From Roseicyclus sediminis (GTDB lineage Bacteria > Pseudomonadota > Alphaproteobacteria > Rhodobacterales > Rhodobacteraceae): a DNA stretch of 64,000 nt. Below the pieces are notes generated by a model. The model had not been told where the DNA came from, did no database searches, and saw only the letters and a program-made list of their open reading frames with translations. Positions 27,120-37,011 of the stretch are shown here, one piece after another; positions within the stretch are counted from its first letter, which is position 1; each line of letters opens with the position of its first letter. The position numbers were made by a program, and so were the translations under genes. Where the stretch lies: the NCBI RefSeq assembly GCF_025515305.1, contig NZ_JAOPHT010000008.1:1-64000 (forward strand), in the 5' to 3' direction.

Positions 27120-28022
27120 TCACGAGACGAGGCGAAAGCCGGTGTCGGCGGTGATTACCCCTTCGCTCTCGGCCAGGTTTCGTTCTTTAAGATCAATAAG
27201 ATGCGCCAGAACGTTGCGGGCGGCGGCCGGCAGGAGGGCGGGCGGCGTCTCCGTGTAGATGTCTTCTGCAAGGGCCGCAGCCGTGCAGGAGCCCAGACGC
27301 CCGAGCGCGGCGAGGATCTGGGCCTCGCGGCCGCGGCGGTGTGCGACGAGTTCCGCCACGCGGCCCGCGGGGTCGGTCACTTCGGACCCGTGGCCGGGGT
27401 AGTAGAGCCTGTCGTGCCGGCGTGACAGGGCGTCGAGCGATGCCATGAAGGCCGTCATGTCACCATCGGGCGGCGAGACCAGCGATGTCGACCAGCCCAT
27501 GACGAGGTCGCCGCTGAACAGGGCGCCGCGCCAGGCGAAGGACAGGTGGTTGGCCATGTGTCCGGGGGTTTCCAGCACCTCGATCTCGCCCCAGCCGCCG
27601 CCGATCACGTCGCCTGTGCCGATGCGCCGGTCCGGGGCGAAGTCCGAGTCGATGCCTTCGCCGCCGCCCACACCGCCCGCCTGCGCAAGCGCGGCCATCA
27701 CCGGGCTGCGTCCCCAGTCCGACGGCCCGGCTGCCAGGACCGGCGCGCCGGTCGCCTCGGCCAGCGGGCGCGCGAGGGGCGAGTGGTCGAGGTGGGAATG
27801 GGTGACAAGGATCGCGCCGATCCTTTCGCCCGGATCGAGCGCGCCGAGGATCGCGGACAGATGGGCGTCGATCGCGGGGCCCGGGTCGATCACGGCGACC
27901 TCGCCGGTCCCGACGATGAAGGTGTTGGTGCCGTGGAAGGTCATCGGGGATGGATTGGGCGCGAGCACGCGCCGCAGATCCGCCTCGGGCCGGTCGACCG
28001 CGCCGCTTTCGCCCCTTTCCAT
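27120..28022 (-). CDS. metallo-beta-lactamase-fold hydrolase (LACTB2-like)
   Basis: The ~300-residue protein has the metal motif HxHxDH as THSHLDHS, later metal ligands in ETPGHMANHLSF and GDLV, and a C-terminal winged-helix tail (about 235-300). That combination is seen in LACTB2-type hydrolases and endoribonucleases. The ATG at 28022 has AGGCAGGG just upstream; another ATG at 28052 overlaps the start of the divergent kinase gene. A general thioesterase or RNase role is possible; the substrate is not readable. Confidence 0.82.
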   Translation of the reverse strand: MERGESGAVDRPEADLRRVLAPNPSPMTFHGTNTFIVGTGEVAVIDPGPAIDAHLSAILGALDPGERIGAILVTHSHLDHSPLARPLAEATGAPVLAAGPSDWGRSPVMAALAQAGGVGGGEGIDSDFAPDRRIGTGDVIGGGWGEIEVLETPGHMANHLSFAWRGALFSGDLVMGWSTSLVSPPDGDMTAFMASLDALSRRHDRLYYPGHGSEVTDPAGRVAELVAHRRGREAQILAALGRLGSCTAAALAEDIYTETPPALLPAAARNVLAHLIDLKERNLAESEGVITADTGFRLVS

Positions 28023-28050
28023 CCCTGCCTGCCCCCGATTAGATGCGGCC

Positions 28051-29364
28051 ATGACCCCGTTCTCCTGGCTCAAGCGTCTCGTGCCCCGAGGCATCTACGG
28101 CCGTGCCGCGCTGATCCTGAGCGTGCCGGTGCTCGCGGTCCAGCTTGTCGTCTCCTCGGTCTTCATTCAACGCCATTACGAGAATGTCACCGAACAGATG
28201 GCGCTTGCGCTCAGCTTCGATCTGAACCTGATCCTCGACATCTATGCCGCGCAAGGCGCCGAGGCGGGAATGGCGACGGCCGAGGCGCTGCATGTCGAAG
28301 TGGACATTCCTCCCCGCGGTCTGACCGAGGACCGGCGCGTGTTCTACGACCTCTCGGGGCGGGTGATGACCGATCTTTTCCGCGATCTCCTGCCCAACGT
28401 GCAGGCGGTGGACCTGGCCGAGAGCCACCGGCTCGCCATCATCGCCGTCGGCCCGGGCGATGGGCGACCGGCGATGGACCTCGTCGTCCGGCGACAGCGC
28501 GTGTCGGCCTCGAACCCGCACCAGCTTCTGGTCATCATGGCGTCGACGGGCATCTTCATGACGGCGCTCGCCTATCTCTTCCTGCGCAATCAGCTGCGCC
28601 CGATCCGACGCCTCGCGGCCGCGTCCGAGGCCTTCGGCAAGGGGCGGCGCGTGCCATATCACCCCGCCGGTGCCTCCGAGGTGCGCAGCGCGGGGCGCGC
28701 CTTCCTGGAGATGCGCGATCGCATCGAGGGCCAGATCGAGCAGCGGACCATGATGCTGTCGGGGGTGAGTCACGATCTGAGAACCCCGCTCACGCGGATG
28801 CGGCTGGGGTTGTCGATGCTGCCCGAAGAGCCGGAAGTGGAGGACCTTGTCCGCGATGTCGAAGAGATGGAGCGGCTGCTCGACACCTTCCTCGATTTCG
28901 CCCGTGGCGAGGCGCTGGACGATCCGGCCGAGGCCGACCCCGCGGCCCTCGCCCGCGGCGTGGTGGAGGCCGCCCGCCGCGGCGGCGGCTCGGTCACCTA
29001 CGAAGGCCCCGAGACGGCGGCGCCCGTCGGCATGCGTCCGATGGCGGTGCAAAGGGCGCTGACGAACCTCGTTTCGAACGCGCTGCGCTACGGAGAGACG
29101 GCCGTGGTGTCCGTCGCTCTACTCGACGGCGCGCTCAGCTTCTCGGTCGAGGATGACGGCCCGGGCATCCCGCCCGAAAGCCGCGGCGACGCGGTGCGCC
29201 CCTTCGTGCGGCTCGACAGCGCCCGCAACCAGGACCGTGGCAGCGGCGTGGGCCTCGGGCTGGCCATTGCCGACGACATCGCCCGGCGGCATGGCGGCAC
29301 GCTCCGGCTGGGCGAAAGCGCGCGCCTCGGCGGGTTGCGCGTGGACCTCGTTCTGCCGCGTTGA
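28051..29364 (+). CDS. EnvZ-type sensor histidine kinase, orphan
   Basis: The 437-residue inner-membrane kinase has two membrane helices (about 21-40 and 162-181) flanking a ~120-residue periplasmic domain, then a HAMP region, a HisKA domain with His241 (GVSHDLRTPLTRMRLGL), and an HATPase domain with N-box NLVSNALRYG, G1 DDGPGIP and G2 GSGVGLGLAI. The EnvZ-like H-box is clear. No response regulator gene is adjacent, so the partner (probably OmpR-like) lies elsewhere. The ATG at 28051 has no evident ribosome site and sits beside the divergent hydrolase gene. Confidence 0.88.
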   Translation: MTPFSWLKRLVPRGIYGRAALILSVPVLAVQLVVSSVFIQRHYENVTEQMALALSFDLNLILDIYAAQGAEAGMATAEALHVEVDIPPRGLTEDRRVFYDLSGRVMTDLFRDLLPNVQAVDLAESHRLAIIAVGPGDGRPAMDLVVRRQRVSASNPHQLLVIMASTGIFMTALAYLFLRNQLRPIRRLAAASEAFGKGRRVPYHPAGASEVRSAGRAFLEMRDRIEGQIEQRTMMLSGVSHDLRTPLTRMRLGLSMLPEEPEVEDLVRDVEEMERLLDTFLDFARGEALDDPAEADPAALARGVVEAARRGGGSVTYEGPETAAPVGMRPMAVQRALTNLVSNALRYGETAVVSVALLDGALSFSVEDDGPGIPPESRGDAVRPFVRLDSARNQDRGSGVGLGLAIADDIARRHGGTLRLGESARLGGLRVDLVLPR

Positions 29365-29440
29365 GCCTTCTTCGGTAACTCGGCCCGCGCGTCGCGGTGC
29401 GCCCGGCGAAGCTGGATGCTGGGAGGGGGGCGGAGGAGGG

Positions 29441-29517
29441 TGGTAGGCCCGGCAGGACTCGAACCTGCAACCAAAGCGTTATGAGCGCTCTGCTCTAACC
29501 AATTGAGCTACAGGCCC
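29441..29517 (-). tRNA. tRNA with CAT anticodon, probably tRNA-Ile2
   Basis: The minus strand folds as a 77-base tRNA with encoded CCA, D-arm AGCTCAATTGGTTAGAGC, anticodon loop CTCATAA and T-loop GGTTCGAGTCC. CAT could be Met or Ile2. The acceptor arm has C4-G69 and C5-G68 pairs, which are identity features of the Ile2 tRNA modified by TilS, and the arm is unlike typical elongator Met tRNAs. I therefore favour Ile2 decoding AUA. Confidence 0.85.
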
Positions 29518-29626
29518 CGCCGGCGTCCACGCTTATTGGCGCGCCCCGGACACGTCAAGCGCGCTCGCTTGCGATGCGGGGGGGCATGGCCTAGGACAAG
29601 GCAGCGTGTTTCCGGAGTCCGTGCCA

Positions 29627-30028
29627 ATGCCCCCGCTTTCGAGCCTCGCCCTCAGATATACCGCCTGGTTCGTGGGCCTGTCCTTTGCCTTCGGGATCCT
29701 GTCGAATCTCGCCGGTGTGCCAGGCAGCCTGGCCACGGGCGTGATCCTTGCCGCCGCTCCGGCTGCGGATGTGGGGCTGCAGGCCACCAAACGCGCCACG
29801 CGGAGGCTGGCTGTCCGCGACTGGACCGTGATCTGGGGCCTTTGCTTCGGCATCTACCTGCTGCTGGGGCTGATCGGTCCGGCGCTTCTGTTCCCGCCGC
29901 TGCGCGAGAGCCTGTCCGATCCCGCGGCGCTGGGACGGACCGCGCTTGTGATCGGCTCGACCGCGCTCATGATGACGCTGTTCATGTGGATCGGGAACCG
30001 CTCGGCCGGCGGGCGCGGGCAGGGCTGA
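29627..30028 (+). CDS. small integral membrane protein (resembles ABZJ_00895 family)
   Basis: The 133-residue protein has about four hydrophobic segments (around 5-25, 28-48, 70-93 and 102-123) with a basic loop (ATKRATRRLAVRDW) between the second and third. It resembles small four-helix proteins annotated as the ABZJ_00895 family, whose function is unknown. The ATG at 29627 follows CGGAG; a GTG at 29606 would add seven residues. It is upstream of purM but probably separately transcribed. Confidence 0.7.
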   Translation: MPPLSSLALRYTAWFVGLSFAFGILSNLAGVPGSLATGVILAAAPAADVGLQATKRATRRLAVRDWTVIWGLCFGIYLLLGLIGPALLFPPLRESLSDPAALGRTALVIGSTALMMTLFMWIGNRSAGGRGQG

Positions 30029-30096
30029 GCACACGCGCGCGCCGCATGGACGTGGCCGTCGCCACCTGCTAACGCGGCGCCGGCAGGACGGAGGGC

Positions 30097-31164
30097 ATGG
30101 CCATGACCGGGAAAAGTGACGGCACGGGCGGAACGGGCCTGACCTATGCGCAGGCGGGCGTCGACATCGACGCGGGCAATGCCCTGGTGGAGCGGATCAA
30201 GCCCGCCGCTGCGGCAACCGCGCGCCCGGGCGTCATGTCCGGGCTTGGCGGGTTCGGCGCGCTCTTCGATCTCAAGGCGGCGGGCTACAGCGATCCCATT
30301 CTTGTCGCGGCGACCGACGGCGTCGGGACCAAACTGAAGATCGCCATCGAGACCGGCGCCTTCGGAACCATCGGCATCGACCTTGTCGCCATGTGCGTGA
30401 ACGACCTCGTCTGCCAGGGCGCGGAGCCTCTGTTCTTCCTCGACTATTTCGCCACCGGCAAGCTGGAGGTGGAGGCGGCCGCGCGGATCGTGGAGGGCAT
30501 CGCCGAGGGTTGCGCGCGCTCGGGCTGCGCGCTGATCGGCGGCGAGACGGCGGAAATGCCGGGGATGTATGCGCCCGGCGACTTCGACCTCGCGGGCTTC
30601 GCCGTGGGCGCGATGGAACGCGGCGCGCATCTGCCGGCGGACGTGGCCGGGGGGGACGTTCTTCTCGGCCTCGCCTCGGACGGGGTTCATTCGAACGGCT
30701 ATTCGCTGGTCCGCAAGGTGGTGGAGCGCGCGGGGCTGGCCTGGGATGCGGCCGCGCCCTTCGCCGATGCGCCGCTGGGCGAGGCGCTGCTGACGCCCAC
30801 GCGGCTCTACGTGAAGCCTGCGCTCGCCGCGATCCGGGCAGGCGGCGTCCATGCACTGGCGCATATCACGGGCGGCGGCCTTACCGAGAACCTGCCGCGG
30901 GTCCTGCCTGACGGACTGGGCGCGCAGATCGACCTCGCGTCCTGGACCCTTCCGCCGGTCTTCCGCTGGCTCGCGGAGGAGGGGGGGCTGTCGCAGGCCG
31001 AACTTCTCAAGACCTTCAACGCCGGGATCGGAATGGTCGTCGTCGCCGCCGCCGACCGGGCCGGGACGGTCGAGGCCGCGCTGGCGGAGGCGGGCGAGAC
31101 GGTCTTCCGCCTCGGCACCGTCGCCCCGGGCTCGGGCGTTGGCTATAGCGGCACGCTCGGGTGA
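30097..31164 (+). CDS. purM: phosphoribosylformylglycinamidine cyclo-ligase (AIR synthetase)
   Basis: The 355-residue protein is full-length PurM, the ATP-dependent enzyme that closes the imidazole ring to give AIR in de novo purine synthesis. Landmarks are [18 protein letters not shown] near the N-terminus, [12 protein letters not shown], the [11 protein letters not shown] motif and [13 protein letters not shown]. It overlaps purN by 4 bases (GTGA), forming the usual purMN pair. Confidence 0.97.
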   Translation: MAMTGKSDGTGGTGLTYAQAGVDIDAGNALVERIKPAAAATARPGVMSGLGGFGALFDLKAAGYSDPILVAATDGVGTKLKIAIETGAFGTIGIDLVAMCVNDLVCQGAEPLFFLDYFATGKLEVEAAARIVEGIAEGCARSGCALIGGETAEMPGMYAPGDFDLAGFAVGAMERGAHLPADVAGGDVLLGLASDGVHSNGYSLVRKVVERAGLAWDAAAPFADAPLGEALLTPTRLYVKPALAAIRAGGVHALAHITGGGLTENLPRVLPDGLGAQIDLASWTLPPVFRWLAEEGGLSQAELLKTFNAGIGMVVVAAADRAGTVEAALAEAGETVFRLGTVAPGSGVGYSGTLG

Positions 31165-31763
31165 CACGGCGCGTCGGCATCCTGATTTCGGGCGGCGGGT
31201 CGAACATGCTGTCGCTCGTCCGCTCGATGACGGGCGATCACCCGGCGCGGCCCGTCTTTGTCGCCTCGAACGATCCGGGCGCGGGCGGTCTGGAAAAGGC
31301 GCGCGGCCTCGGCATCCAGGCCGTCGCCGTCGATCACCGCCCCTTCGGCAAGGATCGCGCCGCCTTCGAGGCCGCGCTGTCCGAGGCCATCGCGCCCTAC
31401 GAGGCCGACATCCTCTGCCTTGCGGGGTTCATGCGCGTCCTGACGGCGGGGTTCGTCGAACCCTGGGCGGGGCGGATGCTGAACATCCACCCCTCGCTCT
31501 TGCCGAAATACCGCGGGCTCGACACCCATGCGCGCGCCATCGCGGCGGGCGACACGGAGGCCGGGTGCACGGTTCACGAGGTGACCCCGGCGCTCGACGA
31601 CGGCCCGATCCTCGGCCAGGCGCGGGTGCCGGTCCTGCCGGGCGACACGCCTGGAACCCTCGCCGCACGCGTGCTGGAGCAGGAACATCTGCTCTATCCG
31701 GCCGTTCTTCGCCGCTATGCCGCTGGTGACAGAACGCCCGTCTTCCTGCCTGCACCGGTCTGA
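31161..31763 (+). CDS. purN: phosphoribosylglycinamide formyltransferase
   Basis: The 200-residue protein transfers the formyl group of 10-formyl-THF to GAR in purine synthesis. Diagnostic segments are [12 protein letters not shown] at the N-terminus, the active-site stretch [14 protein letters not shown] with the catalytic Asn-His, and the [16 protein letters not shown] loop with its Asp. The start codon is GTG, overlapping the purM stop, so translation is coupled. Confidence 0.97.
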   Translation: MTRRVGILISGGGSNMLSLVRSMTGDHPARPVFVASNDPGAGGLEKARGLGIQAVAVDHRPFGKDRAAFEAALSEAIAPYEADILCLAGFMRVLTAGFVEPWAGRMLNIHPSLLPKYRGLDTHARAIAAGDTEAGCTVHEVTPALDDGPILGQARVPVLPGDTPGTLAARVLEQEHLLYPAVLRRYAAGDRTPVFLPAPV

Positions 31764-31837
31764 GACGGCTTTCCTTTCCCGCATCCCTCGCCTAAACCCG
31801 GCCAAACGAGCCGCGACGAGCCGGGATCGAGCCCCAA

Positions 31838-33004
31838 GTGCCTACAATTCTGACAACCACCGAAGCGCTGGCCGCCTTCTGCGAGAAGGCCGCGGGCGTT
31901 CCTTACGTTACCGTCGATACGGAGTTCCTGCGCGAACGCACCTATTTCGCGCAGCTCTGCCTCGTCCAGATGGCGCTGCCGGGGACGGATGAGGATGACG
32001 CGGTCCTCATCGACCCGCTGGCCAATGGCCTGTCGCTCGACCCGCTCTACGAGCTTTTCCGCAATCCCTCCGTGGTGAAGGTCTTTCATGCCGCGCGGCA
32101 GGATCTCGAGATCTTCCACGTGGAAGGCGGGGTCGTGCCCGCGCCGCTGTTCGATACGCAGGTGGCGGCGATGGTCTGCGGCTTCGGCGACCAGGTCGGC
32201 TACGAGACGCTGGTGCGCAAGATCGCCAAGGCCCCGCTCGACAAGTCGTCCCGCTTCACCGACTGGTCGCGCAGACCGCTGTCGGAGGCGCAGCAGGACT
32301 ACGCGCTGGCCGATGTGACGCATCTGCGCCAGATCTACGAATACCTCAGCCGGGAGCTTGCGAAATCCGGCCGCACCCACTGGATGGAGGAGGAACTCGG
32401 CCAGCTGACCGATGCGTCCTCCTACGTGGTCGAGCCCGAGGAGGCTTGGCAGCGGCTGAAGCTTCGCAATTCCTCGCCAAAGCTTCTGGCCATCGCGCGC
32501 GAGCTTGCCGCCTTCCGCGAGCGCATGGCGCAGGAGCGGAACATCCCGCGCAGCCGCATCCTCAAGGACGACGCGCTGATGGAGCTGGTCTCGACCAAGC
32601 CCCGCACGCTGGCCGATCTCGCCAAGTCGCGGCTTTTGCTGCGCGAGGCGCGCAAGGGTACCGTTGCCGAGGGGCTGGTGGAGGCCGTGAACCGCGGGCT
32701 GGAGACGCCCCAGTCGGACTGGCCGCGCTTGCCAAAGGGGCGGGACCGCTCGGCGCTCAATCCCGCTCTGGCCGATCTGCTGCGGGTATTGCTCAAGGCC
32801 AAGGCCGAGGAATCGGGTGTCGCGGCCAAGCTTATCGCGTCCTCCAGCGATCTAGACGACATCGCGAGTGGCGAGCGTGACGGTCTCTGGGCGCGCGGCT
32901 GGCGGCGGGAGGTCTTTGGCGAGGATGCCTTGCGGCTGCTCGACGGCCGTATCGCGCTTGCGGCCGAGGGGGAGCGGGTGCGCACCGTTCCCGTCGGCGA
33001 TTAA
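31838..33004 (+). CDS. rnd: ribonuclease D
   Basis: The 388-residue protein has a DEDD exonuclease domain with VDTEFLRERTY as the first acidic pair, HAARQDLEIF as the second site, and the YALADVTHL region with the third. Two HRDC-type helical regions follow (about 200-290 and 300-380). It trims 3' ends of tRNA and other RNAs. It starts with GTG and ends on TAA, which overlaps the TAA of the convergent lipoprotein gene (TTAA, 33001-33004). Confidence 0.95.
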   Translation: MPTILTTTEALAAFCEKAAGVPYVTVDTEFLRERTYFAQLCLVQMALPGTDEDDAVLIDPLANGLSLDPLYELFRNPSVVKVFHAARQDLEIFHVEGGVVPAPLFDTQVAAMVCGFGDQVGYETLVRKIAKAPLDKSSRFTDWSRRPLSEAQQDYALADVTHLRQIYEYLSRELAKSGRTHWMEEELGQLTDASSYVVEPEEAWQRLKLRNSSPKLLAIARELAAFRERMAQERNIPRSRILKDDALMELVSTKPRTLADLAKSRLLLREARKGTVAEGLVEAVNRGLETPQSDWPRLPKGRDRSALNPALADLLRVLLKAKAEESGVAAKLIASSSDLDDIASGERDGLWARGWRREVFGEDALRLLDGRIALAAEGERVRTVPVGD

Positions 33005-33444
33005 CGCGATACCGACCGCCGGTTCTCGCGGCCGATCACCGTCACGCTTCTGAGCCCTTCGAGGTCGCCGCGGCCCAAGGCGACCGCCGCCACGAGCGAG
33101 CGCGTGGGCGCGGGGCCGGCCGTCGATGCCGCAGCCGGCGGTGCGGCGCGGAATTCGTAGACGATCTCACCGTCCGCACGCGACACCTCCACGAGGTCCG
33201 TCTGCCAATAGCCCTGCCGCTCGGCCAGCGCTGTCGCCGTCAGGATCGCGCCCGAGGTCGTCTGCTCGATCGTCAGAGACGTGATTTCACCCACCAGCGG
33301 CCGGGGATCGGCGGGGCGCCCGGTATCCTCGACCGTGATCCGTTCCTCCCTGTCGCCACCGAACCAGTTCAGCGGGTTGAGACGGCTTTGTCCGCAGGCC
33401 ACGAGGCCGATGCAGAGGGTCAGGGCGATGAGCGCGCGCAGCAT
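33001..33444 (-). CDS. small putative lipoprotein
   Basis: The 147-residue product has a signal peptide ending in a lipobox (LVAC, Cys17), followed by NPLNWFGGDREER and a compact domain of about 100 residues without known catalytic motifs. It should be anchored in an inner or outer membrane leaflet facing the periplasm. The ATG at 33444 is chosen because the lipoprotein signal starts there; the frame is open further upstream without signal features. It resembles hypothetical lipoproteins next to rnd and sufE in related genomes as I recall them. Confidence 0.78.
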   Translation of the reverse strand: MLRALIALTLCIGLVACGQSRLNPLNWFGGDREERITVEDTGRPADPRPLVGEITSLTIEQTTSGAILTATALAERQGYWQTDLVEVSRADGEIVYEFRAAPPAAASTAGPAPTRSLVAAVALGRGDLEGLRSVTVIGRENRRSVSR

Positions 33445-33583
33445 GGTGGCTCCGGGTTGGGGCGTGGTTCGCGGACCCGTGCCTATCCGAAACCAGTGGG
33501 CAAGAAAAGCCGCCATGCAAGTCGCGGGCTGGACGTCGGCGTGTGTGGCGCATACCTCAGGGTCAAACCGGATGGAGCAAGAG

Positions 33584-34012
33584 ATGGCCACCGAAGCCTT
33601 CGAAGAGATCGCCGACACGTTCGAGTTCCTCGACGACTGGGAGGAGCGCTATCGACACGTGATCGAGATGGGCAAGGCGATGGAGCCGCTGGACGACGCC
33701 TTCAAGGTGCCCGCCACCAAGGTCGACGGTTGCGCCAGCCAGGTCTGGATCCTGCCGCGCATCGAGGGCGAGGGGCCGGGCGCGACCTTCGATTTCCAGG
33801 GCGACAGCGACGCGATCATCGTGCGCGGTCTGATCGCCGTGCTGCACGCGCTTTATGGCGGGTTGAACGTACGGCAGGTGGGCGATGTCGATGCCGCCGC
33901 CGAGCTTGCGCGGCTTGGGCTCGACGAGCACCTCTCCTCGCAGCGGTCCAACGGGCTCCGCGCCATGGTGGGCCGTATCCGCGCGCTGGCGGCGGAGCGG
34001 GCGGACGCCTGA
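33584..34012 (+). CDS. sufE: SufE-family cysteine desulfurase activator
   Basis: The 142-residue protein is a SufE homologue with the conserved sulfur-accepting Cys50 in KVDGCASQVWI and the family segments FEFLDDWEERY and LSSQRSNGLRAM. SufE takes sulfane sulfur from SufS and passes it to the SufBCD scaffold for Fe-S cluster assembly. No suf operon is adjacent. The ATG at 33584 is used; an in-frame ATG at 33572 adds four residues and is equally possible. Confidence 0.95.
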   Translation: MATEAFEEIADTFEFLDDWEERYRHVIEMGKAMEPLDDAFKVPATKVDGCASQVWILPRIEGEGPGATFDFQGDSDAIIVRGLIAVLHALYGGLNVRQVGDVDAAAELARLGLDEHLSSQRSNGLRAMVGRIRALAAERADA

Positions 34013-34040
34013 AGTTCGCCCCACAAGGCGCTTTATTAAA

Positions 34041-34069
34041 ACGAAAAAAGCCGCCCCGTGGGGCGGCTT
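34041..34069 (-). terminator. intrinsic terminator of gltA
   Basis: AAGCCGCCCC (34048-34057) and GGGGCGGCTT (34060-34069) form a perfect 10-bp stem. Read on the minus strand the stem is followed by a run of six T's. It lies 23 bases beyond the gltA stop, so it ends that transcript; in the other direction the T run is weak. Confidence 0.9.
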
Positions 34070-34091
34070 GTTCATTAACGTGCGGCGCGGG

Positions 34092-35384
34092 TCAGCGGTT
34101 CTCGATTTCCACGTAGTCCCGCGTCGTCGCGCCGGTATAGAGCTGCCGGGGACGGCCGATCTTCAGGGCGGGATCGGCGATCATTTCCTTCCACTGGCTC
34201 ACCCATCCGACGGTGCGCGCGACCGCGAAGATCGGCGTGAACATCGAGGTGGGGAAGCCCATCGCATCGAGGATGATGCCCGAGTAGAAGTCGACGTTGG
34301 GGTAGAGCTTCTTCTCGATGAAGTATTCGTCCTCGAGCGCGATGCGCTCCAGTTCCTTGGCGACCTGAAGCGTCGGATTGTTCTCGATCCCGAGAAGGTC
34401 CAGCACTTCGTCGGCTGATTGTTTCATCACCTTGGCGCGCGGATCGAAGTTCTTGTAGACCCGGTGACCGAAGCCCATCAGGCGGAACGGATCGTTCTTG
34501 TCCTTCGCGCGTTCGATGAACTCGGGGATGCGGTTGGTGCTGCCGATCTCGCGCAGCATCTCGAGGCAGGCCTGGTTGGCGCCGCCATGGGCGGGGCCCC
34601 AGAGGCAGGCGATCCCGGCGGCGATGCAGGCGAAGGGGTTCGCGCCGGAGGAGGAAGCCAGCCGCACCGTCGAGGTCGAGGCGTTCTGCTCATGGTCGGC
34701 ATGCAGCGTGAAGATGCGGTCCATCGCCCGCGCGAGCACGGGGTCGACCTTGTATTCCTCGGCCGGCACGGCAAAGCACATGCGCAGGAAGTTGGCGGCA
34801 TAGTCGATGTCGTTGCGCGGATACACGAAGGGCTGGCCGATCGAGTACTTGTAGGCCATCGCCGCGATCGTCGGCATCTTCGCGATCAGACGGTGCGAGG
34901 CGATCTCGCGCTGACGCGGGTCGTTCACGTCGGTCGAGTCGTGATAGAATGCAGACATCGCGCCCACGACGCCCACCATCGTCGCCATCGGATGCGCGTC
35001 CCGCCGGAAACCCCGGAAGAAGTTGTGCATCTGCTCGTGGATCATCGTGTGGTGCGTGATCGTGTGCTCGAAGGTCTCGAGCTCCGTCGACGACGGAAGC
35101 TCTCCGTAGAGCAGCAGGTAGCAGACCTCGAGGAAGTGGGACTTCTCGGCGAGCTGGTCGATCGGATAGCCCCGATGCAGCAACTCGCCCTTGTCGCCGT
35201 CGATGAAGGTGATCGAGCTGTCGCAGGACGAGGTCGAGGTGAAGCCCGGATCGTGGGTGAAGACGCCCGCCTGCGCGTAGAGCTTGCCGATGTCGACGAC
35301 GTCCGGTCCGGCCGTCGGAGAGCGCATCGGCAAGTCGTAGCTCTTGCCGTCGATGATCAGTGTGGCGGTTCTGGTGTCTGCCAT
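34092..35384 (-). CDS. gltA: citrate synthase (type II)
   Basis: The 430-residue protein has the length and motifs of the hexameric bacterial citrate synthase, including the catalytic histidine region [16 protein letters not shown] and [16 protein letters not shown]-type residues (here [17 protein letters not shown]), plus the N-terminal extension [20 protein letters not shown]. It condenses oxaloacetate and acetyl-CoA at the entry of the TCA cycle. A GGAGAGGGA ribosome site precedes the ATG. It lies downstream of gltX on the same strand. Confidence 0.97.
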   Translation of the reverse strand: MADTRTATLIIDGKSYDLPMRSPTAGPDVVDIGKLYAQAGVFTHDPGFTSTSSCDSSITFIDGDKGELLHRGYPIDQLAEKSHFLEVCYLLLYGELPSSTELETFEHTITHHTMIHEQMHNFFRGFRRDAHPMATMVGVVGAMSAFYHDSTDVNDPRQREIASHRLIAKMPTIAAMAYKYSIGQPFVYPRNDIDYAANFLRMCFAVPAEEYKVDPVLARAMDRIFTLHADHEQNASTSTVRLASSSGANPFACIAAGIACLWGPAHGGANQACLEMLREIGSTNRIPEFIERAKDKNDPFRLMGFGHRVYKNFDPRAKVMKQSADEVLDLLGIENNPTLQVAKELERIALEDEYFIEKKLYPNVDFYSGIILDAMGFPTSMFTPIFAVARTVGWVSQWKEMIADPALKIGRPRQLYTGATTRDYVEIENR

Positions 35385-35494
35385 GGTCGTCCCTCTCCAA
35401 CTGGCGCGCCGGGCGCGGGGCGCGCGCCGGCGATCGGGCTCGGGGGCAGGGGTCGTCCCGCCCCGGTCCCCGTCGCATAAAGCGGCCCCCTGCG

Positions 35495-36904
35495 TCAGTC
35501 GCGGGGAGCGGCGGCTTCGCCCAGGCGGGCCACGGTTTCCTCCCGGCCCAGGACGAGCATCATGTCGTACACACTCGGGCTGACGCTGCGGCCTGCGAGC
35601 GCTGCACGGAGCGGCGCGGCAAGCTGGCCGAATTTCAACCCGTGGGCCTCTGCCGTTGCGGTAAGCTTCGCCTCCAGCGTGTCCCGCGTCCAGCTAGCAT
35701 TCTGCAGGTGCTCAGTCAATTCGCCCAGTATACCACGGGATACAGCGTCCAGCGAGCCCGCCGCCTTCCCGTCCGGGACGACCGGGCGTTGGACCAGTGA
35801 AAACTGGCCTTTTTCCAGCAGATCGGGCAGGGACTTGGCCCGTTCCTTGAGGCAATACATCGCAGCCGTCAGGGTGTCTTTCTGCGCCTGCGAAAGGGCC
35901 GGCTGCCCCGTCAGGGCGAGGTATGTCTCGATCTCGGCGACAAGGCTCGCGTCGTCCATCCGCGCGATGTGCCAGGACGCGACACTTTCGAGCTTCTTCA
36001 TGTCGAGGCGCGCGGGCGATTTGCCGATCCCCTTGAGGTCGAACCAGTCCCGAGCCTGCGCGTCGGTGAACAGCTCGTCGTCGCCATGGCTCCACCCCAG
36101 CCGCGCGAGGTAGTTGCGCATCGCCGCCGCAGGAATGCCCATGGCCGCGTATTCCATGACGCCGGTCGCCCCGTGGCGTTTCGACAATTTCTTTCCGTCC
36201 GGCCCGTGGATGAGCGGAATATGCGCCCAGACGGGCTCGGCCCAGCCCATGGCGCGATAGATCTGCGCCTGGCGCGCGGCGTTGTTGAGGTGGTCGTCGC
36301 CCCGGATCGCGTGGGTCACGCCCATGTCGTGGTCGTCGACCACGACGGCCAGCATGTAGGTCGGTGTCCCGTCGGACCGCAGCATCACCATGTCGTCGAG
36401 TTGGTCGTTGCGAAAGGTGACGCGGCCCTGAACGGCATCCTCGATCACCGTCTCGCCCTCGCGTGGCGCCTTCAGGCGGATCGCATAGGGGGCGTCGGGG
36501 TGCTCGCTCTCGGGGACGTCGCGCCAGGGGCTGAGGAACAGCGTCGAGCGTCCCTCGGCCTTCGCGGCGTCGCGGAAGGCCTGGATTTCCTCCTGCGTGG
36601 AGAAGCACTTGTAGGCCGTCCCTCCGGCCAGCATCTGCGCCGCGACCTCGGCATGGCGGGGCACGCGCTCGAACTGGCTGACCGCGTCGCCGTCCCAGTC
36701 GAGGCCGAGCCACGTCATTCCGTCGAGGATCGCCTGCGTCGCCTCGGGGGTGGAGCGCGCGCGGTCCGTGTCCTCGATCCGCAGCAGAAACCTGCCGCCG
36801 CGCCCGCGGGCGTAGAGCCAGTTGAACAGCGCCGTGCGCGCCGTGCCGATGTGCATCGTGCCGGTGGGCGAGGGCGCGATCCGGGTGACGACGTCTTCGG
36901 TCAT
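35495..36904 (-). CDS. gltX: glutamyl-tRNA synthetase
   Basis: The 469-residue protein is a class I synthetase with the HIGH motif as HIGT (18-21, [14 protein letters not shown]) and the KMSKS loop as KKLSKRHG. The GoHER-like anticodon-binding domain occupies the C-terminal third. It charges tRNA-Glu. The ATG at 36904 follows GAAGGGGG; an upstream in-frame extension to 36970 is open but not family-like. It is divergent from comEC and upstream of gltA. Confidence 0.97.
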   Translation of the reverse strand: MTEDVVTRIAPSPTGTMHIGTARTALFNWLYARGRGGRFLLRIEDTDRARSTPEATQAILDGMTWLGLDWDGDAVSQFERVPRHAEVAAQMLAGGTAYKCFSTQEEIQAFRDAAKAEGRSTLFLSPWRDVPESEHPDAPYAIRLKAPREGETVIEDAVQGRVTFRNDQLDDMVMLRSDGTPTYMLAVVVDDHDMGVTHAIRGDDHLNNAARQAQIYRAMGWAEPVWAHIPLIHGPDGKKLSKRHGATGVMEYAAMGIPAAAMRNYLARLGWSHGDDELFTDAQARDWFDLKGIGKSPARLDMKKLESVASWHIARMDDASLVAEIETYLALTGQPALSQAQKDTLTAAMYCLKERAKSLPDLLEKGQFSLVQRPVVPDGKAAGSLDAVSRGILGELTEHLQNASWTRDTLEAKLTATAEAHGLKFGQLAAPLRAALAGRSVSPSVYDMMLVLGREETVARLGEAAAPRD

Positions 36905-37011
36905 TGAACCCCCTTCGCGCACGGGCTTTCCGCCGTCCGCGTTAACCAGTTGGAAACCATGTCTTGGCAAGACGATGAGGACTTACCCGAGCGACAGGGA
37001 AGGGTGCAAGG

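Noticed and set aside
27445-28050. Upstream extension of the histidine kinase frame by about 200 residues
   Set aside because: It lies antisense to the metallo-hydrolase gene and lacks any sensor domain; the membrane-anchored kinase starts naturally at 28051.
30272-30856. Arginine-rich 190-codon frame antisense to purM
   Set aside because: This is a shadow frame caused by high GC content; purM is clearly the real gene.
34013-34040. Terminator of sufE on the plus strand using the same hairpin
   Set aside because: The T run after the stem in this direction is poor (TTGTTCATT), so only the gltA direction is supported; weak bidirectional use remains possible.
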